Shown here: one piece after another, positions 1 through 7,986 of the stretch
How the letters are laid out: each line of letters starts with the position of its first letter
How positions within the stretch are numbered: the first letter of the stretch is position 1
IMG/VR virus record: IMGVR_UViG_3300042296_000045
Coordinates: 1 to 30,543 of that record
DNA: 30,543 nucleotides
Strand: one strand, 5' to 3'
From: a virus
Notes under the pieces: generated by a model
What the model saw: only the letters and a program-made list of their open reading frames with translations
Told to the model about the DNA's origin: nothing
Database searches by the model: none
Position numbers and translations under genes: made by a program

Positions 1-1609
1 CAAATAATGCAGATATATAATCAGTTGAAGCCTCCCAACCGTTACTAATACGTGTAAACAAATCAGCGTTTTGTGGTGTAAATCCTAAAGCATTTTGCTT
101 ATTATTAAATGTATTCCAATCGGTGCTACTTAAGTACCCATCGGCAGCCGTAGCCGCTTGACTTATCGATAGCGTTCTATTTGCTGATAAATCACCGCCT
201 CCGCTTAGTGGTGCAGTTGTGCTAATTGTACGAGCATTCGTTACAGGTGTAAACCCTAATGCCGTTTCAACTGTTTTATTCTCCCAAATGTCAGTTGCTG
301 AAGTATAAGCCAATACGTTGTTATTCGCTGCGCTTGTTATTTTTACATTGTGCAGTTCATCTAATTCGTAGCCGTTATCGACTTTAACAAATATCGAACC
401 TTGAGTTATGTGAGCGTGAATAACGTATCCAAGTATAACCAAATGATTTGGCGCAGTAGGTTTAACTTTTGTGGCTCTACCCGCAGTTGTAGGCGATAAG
501 TATAATATATCACCATCAGCCCACGTTTCGCCCTGTAATGAACCCGTTGTGTTTATGCCTCGCACAAGTCCACTTGTGGTTATGAAACCCTCTTGGTTGT
601 TGTTTATTGTTTCGGTTACAAGTCCGATTGTTTCTGCGCTTAAATTGTCGGTTGTGGCTTGCGCTAAATCAACTTTTAATCTTTGCCCTTGCGCTCCTGT
701 AACTCTAACCGCTTGGTAGTTTGCCTCTAATAAATTGACGTTTGTAGCCGTTTTATTTACTACTCTTAAAACTGACTCTTGACCGATTTGCAAAGTTACG
801 TTGCCGCCTTTCAATCCTAAATCAACCGTTCCATCGCTATCGTTCCAACGCATTACCCCAACTCCCGCAGTTCCCGTAGGTGTTTGGTCAAACTCAACCT
901 GTCCCGCTTTTAATTCGTACTCGCCCAAGTCCACGTTATCCGTAGCGCCTGTATATGGAACAAAGCCTGTTACATCAGGTAAATCAGCAGCAGTTATAAA
1001 CGGATTAACACCATCTTCGCCATCGTTAGTTAAATCTGAAGTGTTTGTAGGTATTACATTATAAAGTTCCCAAACCGCAGCACCTTCTGTATTATCAATA
1101 CAAATATAATTAGTGCCATCGTCTAAAGTCCAAATAGAACCTACTTTAAAACGTAAAGTAACATCAAAAGTACTATCAGGAACTGCATTAAAACCATTAG
1201 TTGAATTTCGTATAAATCCGTTGTTATCGAATACGTGGCGAATACCACCCTGCCACATATCTTCATAATCTACACCGCATATACGTGAAATACCACCACC
1301 TTGCCCAAAGTCGTACGTTCCTTTTTTTAGTGAAGAATTATTTTCTAATAAAATAGAATCAGTACTATTTAAAAGTATATCAGTACCACCTGTATTATTT
1401 CCAAACTCAAGTGTTTGTTCTAATGTTTGTTCACCACCACCACCGGTTACTTTGTTTATGTTTACTTGTATTATTTCTTCAGTAATGTTTAAAGTAACAT
1501 CTTCAGTAGTTTCAAACACATTAATATCAATTACTTCTTGAATTTCAGAAGATACTATATTAATTGTTTCATTTGTTTCAGAAACGTTTATGTTTACTTG
1601 TTCACACAT
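1..1609 (-). CDS. Tail fibre / appendage protein (3' end outside window)
   Basis: The reading frame opens at an ATG that forms TAATG with the stop of the upstream gene and stays open for 536 codons to the window edge, so the C-terminus is missing. Residues 1-55 hold short alternating polar/hydrophobic repeats of the V-N-I-N-V / E-x-V-x-I type, followed by a GGGG linker. The C-terminal part seen here has the fibre signatures LGFTP, T-x-APLSGG-x-LSANRTLSI and GYLSSTDWNTFNNKQ, which I know from side fibres of Bacteroidetes phages. Role inferred: receptor-binding appendage. Around positions 450-1000 GC content is visibly higher (about 47% in 481-540) than in the rest of the window, which suggests exchange of the host-range module. 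Confidence 0.85.
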   Translation of the reverse strand, partial: MCEQVNINVSETNETINIVSSEIQEVIDINVFETTEDVTLNITEEIIQVNINKVTGGGGEQTLEQTLEFGNNTGGTDILLNSTDSILLENNSSLKKGTYDFGQGGGISRICGVDYEDMWQGGIRHVFDNNGFIRNSTNGFNAVPDSTFDVTLRFKVGSIWTLDDGTNYICIDNTEGAAVWELYNVIPTNTSDLTNDGEDGVNPFITAADLPDVTGFVPYTGATDNVDLGEYELKAGQVEFDQTPTGTAGVGVMRWNDSDGTVDLGLKGGNVTLQIGQESVLRVVNKTATNVNLLEANYQAVRVTGAQGQRLKVDLAQATTDNLSAETIGLVTETINNNQEGFITTSGLVRGINTTGSLQGETWADGDILYLSPTTAGRATKVKPTAPNHLVILGYVIHAHITQGSIFVKVDNGYELDELHNVKITSAANNNVLAYTSATDIWENKTVETALGFTPVTNARTISTTAPLSGGGDLSANRTLSISQAATAADGYLSSTDWNTFNNKQNALGFTPQNADLFTRISNGWEASTDYISALF

Positions 1610-1941
1610 TATCGGGTTACATCATTTTTAATTAAAAAATTCCCTGAAATATAGGTTTTTACAACTCCATCAAAATCGAATTCAATATCGTAAATGTAAT
1701 TAAAAGCAGGTATATCTATAATTTGCTGATTGATACGAAATAAGCCATTTGGAGCATCTGTAATTGTTATTCCTGCATTTCCTACAGAAGTTAAAGATAA
1801 ACCAACTACACCACCGTATTCTTTGCGTAATTGCATACGAATAATAGTATCTGTTAAATCTACCGGTACAGTATCTACATTAATCTCGAAGTTTACTGCC
1901 TCGAACGTATCTGACTTTATGTGTGTGAAGTTTAAACTCAT
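1609..1941 (-). CDS. Small beta-rich appendage/baseplate protein (BppU-N-like)
   Basis: This 110-residue protein sits directly upstream of, and is translationally coupled (TAATG) to, the tail fibre gene. The pattern 'V-N-F-E-I-N-V-D-x-V-P-V-D-L-T-D-x-I-I-R-M-Q-L' resembles the N-terminal domain of BppU-type baseplate upper proteins, an Ig-like fold that anchors receptor-binding proteins. No signal peptide or membrane segment is visible. The family match is by pattern only; the fibre-adjacent position supports a virion role. Confidence 0.55.
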   Translation of the reverse strand: MSLNFTHIKSDTFEAVNFEINVDTVPVDLTDTIIRMQLRKEYGGVVGLSLTSVGNAGITITDAPNGLFRINQQIIDIPAFNYIYDIEFDFDGVVKTYISGNFLIKNDVTR

Positions 1942-2007
1942 TTTCTATTTTATTTAAAAATAATTGTAATTTTTGTACGTTCTTTTCTTTGGGTTTGTAT
2001 GTTTCTT

Positions 2008-2616
2008 TTATAGTATCCATCTAAATCTTGAATCAAATCTATTATTCCTTAATAAATATTTTTGATTATTGTAATCAATATTTGTTAATCTACAAGCTTC
2101 TTTTAAACCATAATATTCAATATTTGTTATTTTATCTATTACAGGTTTAGAATTAGATTTAGCCATTTTTAATTTACTTTCATCAGAAAATTTTATATTT
2201 TTAGAATGCGATTCGTTATTTTTATAATATTGAATTAATCCAATTCTTGACTTTTCAATATGTTCTTTAGAAGTTTTTAATCCTTTATTCCAACTTGGTT
2301 TACCAATTTTTTTTTCGCTCATTATTTTTTTAGATTCAACAGAATGTGTGTTTCCAAAATTACCTTCCCCACCTAAAGTTATATTTGATAAATTTTTTAT
2401 CCCATACTCACTTATTAAAAAAATCTCTAATTCACAAGCTTCTTCCCATAACAAATTTTCATATATTATTTCTACTTCATAATCTGTTTTATTTACTATA
2501 TTTTTCCAATATTGATTTCTTCCGTCTTTTCTAAAGGCTCTTCTTTCTTCTTTACCAATACCTATATAAAATATTTTATTGGTATCTAATCTTCTATGTC
2601 TATAAACAATTGCCAT
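2008..2616 (-). CDS. GIY-YIG homing endonuclease with NUMOD3 repeats
   Basis: The 202-residue protein begins MAIVYRHRRLD, two bases after the stop of the connector gene; a longer start 15 bases upstream would overlap that gene. Residues 3-45 form a GIY-YIG nuclease variant (VYRH ... FYIGIG ... RA ... RN.YWKNI). The centre carries NUMOD3-type DNA-binding motifs (SWNKGLK, SKEHIEKSR), and the C-terminus resembles the helix-turn-helix tail of such enzymes. It is free-standing, with no intron visible, and is inserted between virion genes. Its codon use is even more AT-rich than its neighbours. It is most likely a mobile selfish gene rather than a virion component. Confidence 0.85.
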   Translation of the reverse strand: MAIVYRHRRLDTNKIFYIGIGKEERRAFRKDGRNQYWKNIVNKTDYEVEIIYENLLWEEACELEIFLISEYGIKNLSNITLGGEGNFGNTHSVESKKIMSEKKIGKPSWNKGLKTSKEHIEKSRIGLIQYYKNNESHSKNIKFSDESKLKMAKSNSKPVIDKITNIEYYGLKEACRLTNIDYNNQKYLLRNNRFDSRFRWIL

Positions 2617-2618
2617 AA

Positions 2619-3119
2619 TTATAAAACCCAACCGGTAAAAGAACTATCTGTATCAGGGTAAACATCAGCATTTGAATTTTGGTTATATTCAGGAAACGAA
2701 GATTGATTAAAACACATATAATCTATAAACCTATTTGTGTAAGATTGTGCAACATCACGCTCTTTTTCAATCAAGAAATCTATTTCGTTTTTATCTACGT
2801 TTGTACTTGCTTCGCTTGTGTGTTTAAATACACCTTTATTAGCAATAGTATAAGCAGCGTAGGGCAAATATTCTACCATAGACCAATGTATTACCATAGG
2901 TTTGATATAAGTGCTTAAAAGCGTTGTATATGGTTCTTCTAAATCACCTGAAACTATATCATCATTAATCCTTTTAAATAATCGAGTACCAAGATAGTTC
3001 TGTATATGAATATCTTGAGCAATTTTAATAAATTGTATAAATTTATCAGTATCAATATTGCCATTTAATGCAGTAAATTTTACAATATCATCACGAGTTA
3101 TAAAGAGTGCCTGTGCCAT
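2619..3119 (-). CDS. Head-tail connector-like protein
   Basis: This 166-residue protein lies immediately downstream of the portal gene (3-base gap). The helical pattern 'FI..D.VKFTALNGN.D.DKFIQFIKIAQDIHIQNYLG' and the ending FTGWVL match a family that I recognise next to portals in flavobacterial siphophages and that behaves like gp6-type head completion/connector proteins. Role inferred: joins the portal ring to the neck. No catalytic residues are expected or seen. Confidence 0.65.
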   Translation of the reverse strand: MAQALFITRDDIVKFTALNGNIDTDKFIQFIKIAQDIHIQNYLGTRLFKRINDDIVSGDLEEPYTTLLSTYIKPMVIHWSMVEYLPYAAYTIANKGVFKHTSEASTNVDKNEIDFLIEKERDVAQSYTNRFIDYMCFNQSSFPEYNQNSNADVYPDTDSSFTGWVL

Positions 3120-3122
3120 TTG

Positions 3123-4904
3123 TTATTTATTATAATTTGGGTGGTGTCCTCTGTTTGGCATATCAATAGGTGCAATTTGCGCTTCTGACCATCCTGCAGG
3201 GTTTGGATTGTAACCTGCAATAGATGAAACTTCTTCACTTGAACTTAATGATTTATCTACATAAGGTGTACCATCTGTTTTTGTTTTTAATCTATAAAGA
3301 TTCTCATTCCATACGTGGCCACAGTTAACCCCGCCCTTATATTTGAACAAAGAATAATTTTGACCTTTATGCCCAAAAGAATTATTTACACCTATAAAAC
3401 TTGCTTGGTCTATATCTTCTTTTCTGTAAACAACACCATTTGCAGTTCTACCCATCATTCGTTTGCAAAATTCACGTGAATTACCACTTGAATATTTTTC
3501 AGCATATTCATAACGTACTTTAAATGTTTTTTTGTCTAATGTACTTTTAGCACTTGGATTAGATTTAATAACATCAGCTAATTTTTCAAATAAAGTTTGT
3601 TTAGCTTTAATTTTAGAATTTGCCCATTCTTCAATAGATATATTTGAATCTGAATATTCACGTTTATCTACTAATTCCCATTCATCATCTATAGTTTCAC
3701 CTGCTAAAGAATCTAATAACGCTTCGCCTTCTTCATCTGTAAAATCTGAACTTAAACAAGTATGTGAACTTAAACCTGTTTCTTCAGCTACTTGTTCTTG
3801 TGTAGTAGTGTTTTCTAAATCAGTAAATTCTAACGGCTGAATAGTTTTAAAGTATAGTTTCAATGAAATACCATTAATAGCTAAAATTTCATCTAAAGCA
3901 GCACAAATTTCTTCTTGGTATGGTTTAATAACAATGTTATCAAATAACAAAGTAGCAGTTTTAATTTCATCTGCATTATTACCTAAACCACCATCACCTG
4001 TACGTACTCCTAATAACATAGGCGAAGTTACACGATGTCCTACAATTAGTTTTTCAAAACATTCTTTGCTTAAGTATTCGTAATGTGCCGGTGCATCAGT
4101 TAAAGGTAAATCATCAACTGTAGTTTTACTTTCTGCATTAGCATTAAAAGCTACAATTACTTTTTCACCACGTGCGCCTGTTAGTTTAGAAAGTACATCG
4201 CTTTTAATTCTTTCGCGCATTTCTTCAGAAGGAATACCATTGTTAAAATTGATAACTTTAGTTCCGCTAAATCCGTTAGAAATATCATTAATTAGATAAT
4301 CAGATATAGTTTCTTCTAAATAGGCGTATGGTAAAGAACCTGAATAATCTATAGGTGTATAATAGTGAAATCCACTAACATAAGGTTTTACAATATAAAT
4401 TTCTACTTCGTTTCCGTTACCAAAACCAAAAGCAGGAATCTTTTTAGGTTCTTCACTTGGTTTTTTCTTTGTCCAATCAGGGAAATAATACCAATTTTCA
4501 ATTTCGCCTTTATCGTTGCATTTTTCAGCACGTAAAGTGTGCATAGGAAAGTGTGAAATAGATTTAACTTGTTTCTTTTCCATTACAACTTGCATTGCAG
4601 CCATCCCCAATAATTTGCGCTCTAATGCTACCTTTTTTAAACAATCAGGTTTAATTAAAGAAATCATTTGCGCATACTCATTAGGCTTTTTATTAGCATC
4701 TAATGCACCGATACCTTTACCATATATCATATTAGTAATACCGGTAATAATAGCACCGTTTGAAGTACTATACAAATATCTATCTATTAAATACTGAAAG
4801 TAATTGTTGTCGTTTCCGTATTCAATATAATTGGCTTTTTTATTCTCCTTAATTTCGGGTGAAGTATAAGCCGATAAATTAACAACTGAAATATTATTAG
4901 TCAT
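3123..4904 (-). CDS. Portal protein with an extra C-terminal domain
   Basis: The portal forms the dodecameric channel for DNA at the capsid vertex. Residues 1 to about 400 show the portal features: an N-terminal 'Y.EYG.DN.YFQYL.DRYL' segment, 'NGAIITGITNMIYGKG', a wing region with YYTPIDYSGSLPY, and the conserved helix region 'ISDYLINDISNGFSGTKVI.FN.G.P..E'. Residues of about 430-593 form a separate domain with EEWA, REFCKRMM, GVVYRKEDI, YKGGVNCGHVW and a PIDMPNRG tail. I associate that domain with the C-termini of XkdF-type protease proteins in related phages; here it sits on the portal. At 593 residues the protein is longer than a plain portal. Together with the major capsid and terminase genes this supports a siphophage-like head. 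Confidence 0.8.
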   Translation of the reverse strand: MTNNISVVNLSAYTSPEIKENKKANYIEYGNDNNYFQYLIDRYLYSTSNGAIITGITNMIYGKGIGALDANKKPNEYAQMISLIKPDCLKKVALERKLLGMAAMQVVMEKKQVKSISHFPMHTLRAEKCNDKGEIENWYYFPDWTKKKPSEEPKKIPAFGFGNGNEVEIYIVKPYVSGFHYYTPIDYSGSLPYAYLEETISDYLINDISNGFSGTKVINFNNGIPSEEMRERIKSDVLSKLTGARGEKVIVAFNANAESKTTVDDLPLTDAPAHYEYLSKECFEKLIVGHRVTSPMLLGVRTGDGGLGNNADEIKTATLLFDNIVIKPYQEEICAALDEILAINGISLKLYFKTIQPLEFTDLENTTTQEQVAEETGLSSHTCLSSDFTDEEGEALLDSLAGETIDDEWELVDKREYSDSNISIEEWANSKIKAKQTLFEKLADVIKSNPSAKSTLDKKTFKVRYEYAEKYSSGNSREFCKRMMGRTANGVVYRKEDIDQASFIGVNNSFGHKGQNYSLFKYKGGVNCGHVWNENLYRLKTKTDGTPYVDKSLSSSEEVSSIAGYNPNPAGWSEAQIAPIDMPNRGHHPNYNK

Positions 4905-5238
4905 ATATTATAAATTCATTAGATGTAGCATTTTGAACATACACACCCTGATTAATTGTATAAGTAGAAATAGATTGATTTGTACACATAACTTTATCTC
5001 TATAAACGACATTTGCGCCATCAAAACAAGTTAAAGCATATGTACGGCCATCTATTAGAAATTCAAACGTTAAATCTTCTTGAAATTGCATCCAATACTT
5101 TTCTTTAACAAGTACAGGATTTTCTATTTCGTGTTCTACATTCGCTAATTCATCTTTAAACACCATAGAAGTAATATTACAACTACGTGGCATAAACTTG
5201 AAATTTTGTGAGTATGTAGAATCCTTTAAAACTATCAT
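4897..5238 (-). CDS. Conserved virion-associated protein of unknown function
   Basis: This 113-residue protein uses the ATG at 5238 (MIVLKDSTY). The frame is open further up to 5307, but that stretch crosses a terminator hairpin (5286-5309) and cannot be the natural start. The pattern 'LTFEFLIDGRTYALTCFDG..VVYRDKVMCTNQ' followed by 'TY.INQGVY...T.NEFI' is familiar from a small protein in the head/tail block of Bacteroidetes phages. It overlaps the portal start by 8 bases, suggesting coupled translation. Function unknown. Confidence 0.65.
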   Translation of the reverse strand: MIVLKDSTYSQNFKFMPRSCNITSMVFKDELANVEHEIENPVLVKEKYWMQFQEDLTFEFLIDGRTYALTCFDGANVVYRDKVMCTNQSISTYTINQGVYVQNATSNEFIIYD

Positions 5239-5285
5239 TCTATTTTTTATTAAATAATAAATAAAAGTCGAAATTGTTTTAAAAT

Positions 5286-5309
5286 AAAAAAGGGTAGCTA
5301 ATGCCACCC
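5286..5309 (-). terminator. Rho-independent terminator after the tail-tube candidate
   Basis: On the minus strand a 7-bp stem (GGGTGGC / GCTACCC with one G-T pair, loop ATTA) is followed by a run of six T. It ends the transcript of the gene at 5332-5859 and shares the GCTACCC 3' arm with other terminators of the window. Confidence 0.85.
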
Positions 5310-5331
5310 TTAATTAAATTGTAAGAATAAA

Positions 5332-5859
5332 TTAAGTTCCTGAAACTACAGTAAATCCTACATCAGCTAAAGTATCACCCAAGAAGTTAGCAGGAACTCT
5401 TTCCATTCCTTTTAATTCTAACGTGTATCCTGATAAATCGCCCATTGCAGTACCTGTTACAATAGTTCCACCGGTAACATCCATTCCGTGTTCTAAACCA
5501 CAGTAGAAGAAGTTTCCGTTGTTATCTTCTACAATTACTTGTGGTCTACCATAAGCAAGTAGTTTAATTTGTTTGTGTGTAACTACATCTAAACTTTTCA
5601 ATTGAAGTTTTAAACTTTGGTCAAAAAATGTAGTTCCGTTTTCACGTGATGAAGTTATAGTTTGGTCAAAACTATTCGTTCCTTTTAATTCGTATTTGTA
5701 TGCAGTAGGTGTACCTGTAACAGTATCGATTACATCTGTATTTGTACCATTGTATGTGTATCCTGTTGCATCACCCCAATTCACAAAATAAACGGCTTTT
5801 AAACCGCCTACTGCTGATTTACAGGGTTCTAATCTTCCAAGTGTTAAATCACAAGCCAT
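5332..5859 (-). CDS. Probable major tail (tube) protein
   Basis: The 175-residue protein starts MACDLTLGRLEPCK and is beta-rich with low charge, like tail-tube subunits. Segments such as 'GLKAVYFVNWG', 'S.DQTITSSRENGTTFFDQSL.LQLK', 'KLLAYGRPQVIVEDNNG.FFYCGLEHG' and 'YTLELKG.ERVPANF' are those of an abundant virion protein family in Bacteroidetes siphophages. It is isolated by strong terminators on both sides (5923-5953 upstream, 5286-5309 downstream), as expected for a very highly expressed structural gene. Alternative: another major virion or capsid decoration protein. Confidence 0.6.
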   Translation of the reverse strand: MACDLTLGRLEPCKSAVGGLKAVYFVNWGDATGYTYNGTNTDVIDTVTGTPTAYKYELKGTNSFDQTITSSRENGTTFFDQSLKLQLKSLDVVTHKQIKLLAYGRPQVIVEDNNGNFFYCGLEHGMDVTGGTIVTGTAMGDLSGYTLELKGMERVPANFLGDTLADVGFTVVSGT

Positions 5860-5883
5860 TTTTATATTTTTTTATAAGTTATT

Positions 5884-5901
5884 GATAATTAGTTAATTAT
5901 C
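5884..5901. promoter_or_regulatory. Perfect 8-2-8 dyad upstream of the tail-tube candidate
   Basis: GATAATTA-GT-TAATTATC is an exact inverted repeat 25 bases before the start codon of the 5859 gene. On the plus strand it is followed by seven T, so it could also be a weak plus-strand terminator. An operator or mRNA-leader hairpin for the late gene is possible. Confidence 0.4.
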
Positions 5902-5922
5902 TTTTTTTATTTTAAGTAATAA

Positions 5923-5953
5923 TAAAAAAAAAGGTGGTGTTTATTCCACCACC
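5923..5953 (-). terminator. Strong terminator after the major capsid gene
   Basis: The minus-strand hairpin GGTGGTG / CACCACC (7 bp, 7-base loop) is followed by ten T. It lies 24 bases after the capsid stop codon and is the strongest terminator in the window, as expected after the most expressed gene. Confidence 0.9.
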
Positions 5954-5976
5954 CTTTTCTTGTTTATTTGTTATGA

Positions 5977-6921
5977 TTATGCAGCAGGAGTATACAATAC
6001 AATTTCACTACCAATTCCGTAGTTAACGGTAGCAGTAAAACGCATTACAACTCTGACGTTCTGTGAACCATCGATTGGCGACATATCAATTAATTGAACT
6101 TCATTTTGGTCTGATAACAAACCTGTACCGAAGAATAAGTTAGATTTTTGTGCAGCCATTACGTAATCATCAGCCATTCCGTTTGCAACGAAGATTTTTA
6201 CACCATCAAAAGACAAACTTCCGTTATTCCACCATTGTGTACCCAAATTGTTAGTACCATTAGCACCTAAACCTGAAGCACCAAAACCACCTAACGCTCT
6301 AACGTAAGCACGAGCAGCTGATTGTGAAAGGTATAAGTACAAATCTTCTTTTCCGTACAATGCAGCAGGAATAGCATCTACAACTTTTCCAAGTTCAGCA
6401 ATTACGTTAGCAGCAGTAATACCACCTGAAGCAGGTGAAGCAACATCAATAACAGTAGCATCAGCAGTAGCCAATGTTACAAGACCTGCAAACTCACCTG
6501 CATTAGCGTTAACACCTTTCCAAATATTTTGTTCTGTTTTTTCAGCAACTTTAGCAGCTACGTGTGAAATTAAGAAATCAGCAAATGAAGGTGGCAAATT
6601 ATCAAAAGCAGAATAACCCATTGTGATGGCTTCCCAAGTTTGGTGAAAGTCTTTTTTACACAATTGTAAGTTCACTTGGAATTCTTCAGGTTGCAAAATT
6701 CTTTCAGTCAATGTAACTGTAGAAGTAGCATCAAAATCACAAGTAGCATCTTTTACGATACCATCTGTAGCAATTCGTTGAATTACTTGTTTATATTTTA
6801 CGTTTGGCATAACTTCGATTCCACCATTTGCGATAGTAGAACCTGAAAGTAATGCAGCAGAAATATATTTTCCTGCGAATTCGCCTGCATAGGTCGAAGT
6901 AATAGAAGTAGTAGTAGCCAT
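5977..6921 (-). CDS. Major capsid protein
   Basis: This 314-residue protein is alanine/glycine-rich and neutral, with an HK97-like layout. An N-terminal arm (MATTTSITSTYAGEFAGKYI) and 'GGIEV.PNVKYK.VIQR' precede a helical region with AAKVAEKTEQNIWKG. A GLGANGTNN loop follows, and the C-terminal strands end 'VRVVMRFTATVNYGIGSEIVLY'. Location between the scaffold-like gene and the tail-tube candidate fits. No delta-domain is fused; the separate 182-residue protein upstream probably provides scaffolding. It is followed by a strong terminator. Confidence 0.85.
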   Translation of the reverse strand: MATTTSITSTYAGEFAGKYISAALLSGSTIANGGIEVMPNVKYKQVIQRIATDGIVKDATCDFDATSTVTLTERILQPEEFQVNLQLCKKDFHQTWEAITMGYSAFDNLPPSFADFLISHVAAKVAEKTEQNIWKGVNANAGEFAGLVTLATADATVIDVASPASGGITAANVIAELGKVVDAIPAALYGKEDLYLYLSQSAARAYVRALGGFGASGLGANGTNNLGTQWWNNGSLSFDGVKIFVANGMADDYVMAAQKSNLFFGTGLLSDQNEVQLIDMSPIDGSQNVRVVMRFTATVNYGIGSEIVLYTPAA

Positions 6922-6930
6922 TTTTTATTT

Positions 6931-7479
6931 TTAGTTAAAAAGTTTAGACATTACAATATCTTGTGTAGACATTGCTCGGTTAGGTGATATTTTATTTAAT
7001 TTAACAGTTGAAGTAACTTCAGGTGAATGTGTTAAAGGTTGAACATCAACTTCAGCACTTAATTGTACTTCTTCTTTTACTGATTTTAATTCAGCAATTT
7101 CAGCACGTAGTTTTTCAATTTCAGAAAAGAACATTTCTTTAGTGATTGATTCAACTACACGTTTAGGAGTAGCAGGAGCAGCACTCATTTCTTCTTCATT
7201 AGTAGTTTCTACTTCTTCAGTTTCAGGGGCAATAACTTCTTCTTCAGGCATTTCAATAGAAGCAATAACACCTTCTACTTCAACTTTTAAAACCATTCCA
7301 TCTTCAAGTTTGTATTCCCCTACAGGCAAAGCAATTCTATCTTCACCGTTTACAATAAATACCGCTGCTTCAGCCTCAAACATTTCTGCTTCGATAACAG
7401 TAACACCATCTTCAAGTTTCATTTGGGTAAGTTTTACCTCCATTCCCAATAACGTTTTGATTTCGTTAATTACATTCAT
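6931..7479 (-). CDS. Capsid assembly scaffold-like protein
   Basis: This 182-residue acidic protein ends 9 bases before the capsid gene. Residues 15-80 hold 'LEDG..VIEAE.FEAEAAVFIV' and 'IALPVGEYKLEDGMVLKVEVEG', a beta-rich segment typical of the protein preceding the capsid gene in Bacteroidetes phages. Residues 110-145 form a predicted coiled coil (MFFSEIEKLRAEIAELKSVKEEV), and the tail ends in a short helix (TQDIVMSKLFN). Coiled-coil scaffold proteins are usually cleaved out by the prohead protease, here encoded just upstream. Role inferred from position and architecture. Confidence 0.65.
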   Translation of the reverse strand: MNVINEIKTLLGMEVKLTQMKLEDGVTVIEAEMFEAEAAVFIVNGEDRIALPVGEYKLEDGMVLKVEVEGVIASIEMPEEEVIAPETEEVETTNEEEMSAAPATPKRVVESITKEMFFSEIEKLRAEIAELKSVKEEVQLSAEVDVQPLTHSPEVTSTVKLNKISPNRAMSTQDIVMSKLFN

Positions 7480-7526
7480 AGTACATTTTTTATTTATTAA
7501 TAATTGTTGTTTTAAATTGTTATAAA

Positions 7527-7682
7527 TTAGTTTGGTGCAGGTTCGTTACCTTGTCCTACTAAACTACCTATACCTTGTTCGTGTAATTCACCTGTGCAGC
7601 ATTTAGAATCGTATGTACCATTCTTACACAAGCACCCACGTTTACCACCTTTTGGTGATGTTACTTTTAGTTTCTTATTCAT
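7527..7682 (-). CDS. Cysteine-rich microprotein in the capsid block
   Basis: This 51-residue protein starts with an ATG that overlaps the stop of the protease C-terminal reading frame (8-base overlap). It reads MNKKLKVTSPKGGKRGCLCK followed by NGTYDSKCCTGELHEQGIG. Four cysteines (17, 19, 28, 29) in a C-x-C ... C-C layout suggest metal binding or cross-linking. I recognise the G-C-L-C-x-x-G-T-Y ... C-C-x-G-x-L ... Q-G-I-G pattern from short proteins near capsid genes of Bacteroidetes phages. Function unknown. Confidence 0.7.
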   Translation of the reverse strand: MNKKLKVTSPKGGKRGCLCKNGTYDSKCCTGELHEQGIGSLVGQGNEPAPN

Positions 7683-7986
7683 TTCTAATTTGTTTTAGTT
7701 TTCGTTGTGCCCATTCTATACCTGCATCACCACCCCAAGCTAACCACATTAATCTACCGCAGCCATCACCTAATTCTTTATTTGAATTTTGCCTTTGTCT
7801 TTCAAAGGAAGCCATACGTGCTATAGTATCTTCGCTAATATTTTCACGATTAGCTAATTGGTTTGCTCTTGCTTTTCCTACAGGCGTACCACAAGAACCC
7901 CAACCGTTTTCTTCTGCCCAACGTAAAGCTATTTTAGCGTTTTCTGTAGCTTGTTTTGGGTAGTCGTTATATGTTTCTAATTGGAC
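7675..7986 (-). CDS. Protease C-terminal domain read by -1 frameshift
   Basis: A 103-codon open frame follows the protease gene in the -1 frame and has no ATG, GTG or TTG between its upstream stop and its conserved part. The sequence runs VQLETYNDYPKQATENAKIA, then WAEENGWGSCGTPVGKARA, 'LANRENISEDTIARMASFER' and 'GDGCGRLMWLAWGGDAGIEWA'. I recognise this domain as normally fused in frame to virion morphogenesis proteins in related phages. It is reached from the protease by a -1 slip on the A10 run at 7987-7996, giving a fusion of about 301 residues. Alternatives are transcriptional slippage or a homopolymer sequencing error. Confidence 0.8.
   Translation of the reverse strand, partial: VQLETYNDYPKQATENAKIALRWAEENGWGSCGTPVGKARANQLANRENISEDTIARMASFERQRQNSNKELGDGCGRLMWLAWGGDAGIEWAQRKLKQIRNE

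Noticed and set aside
1880-2020. Minus-strand 46-codon frame (MDTIKETYKPKEKNVQKLQL...)
   Set aside because: Its first half has coding-like codons and fills a 66-base gap, but it overlaps the start of the 1941 gene by 62 bases and the end of the endonuclease. It may be a remnant; support is too thin.
5239-5307. Upstream extension of the gene at 4897-5238
   Set aside because: It runs through a terminator hairpin, so it is not translated from the same transcript.
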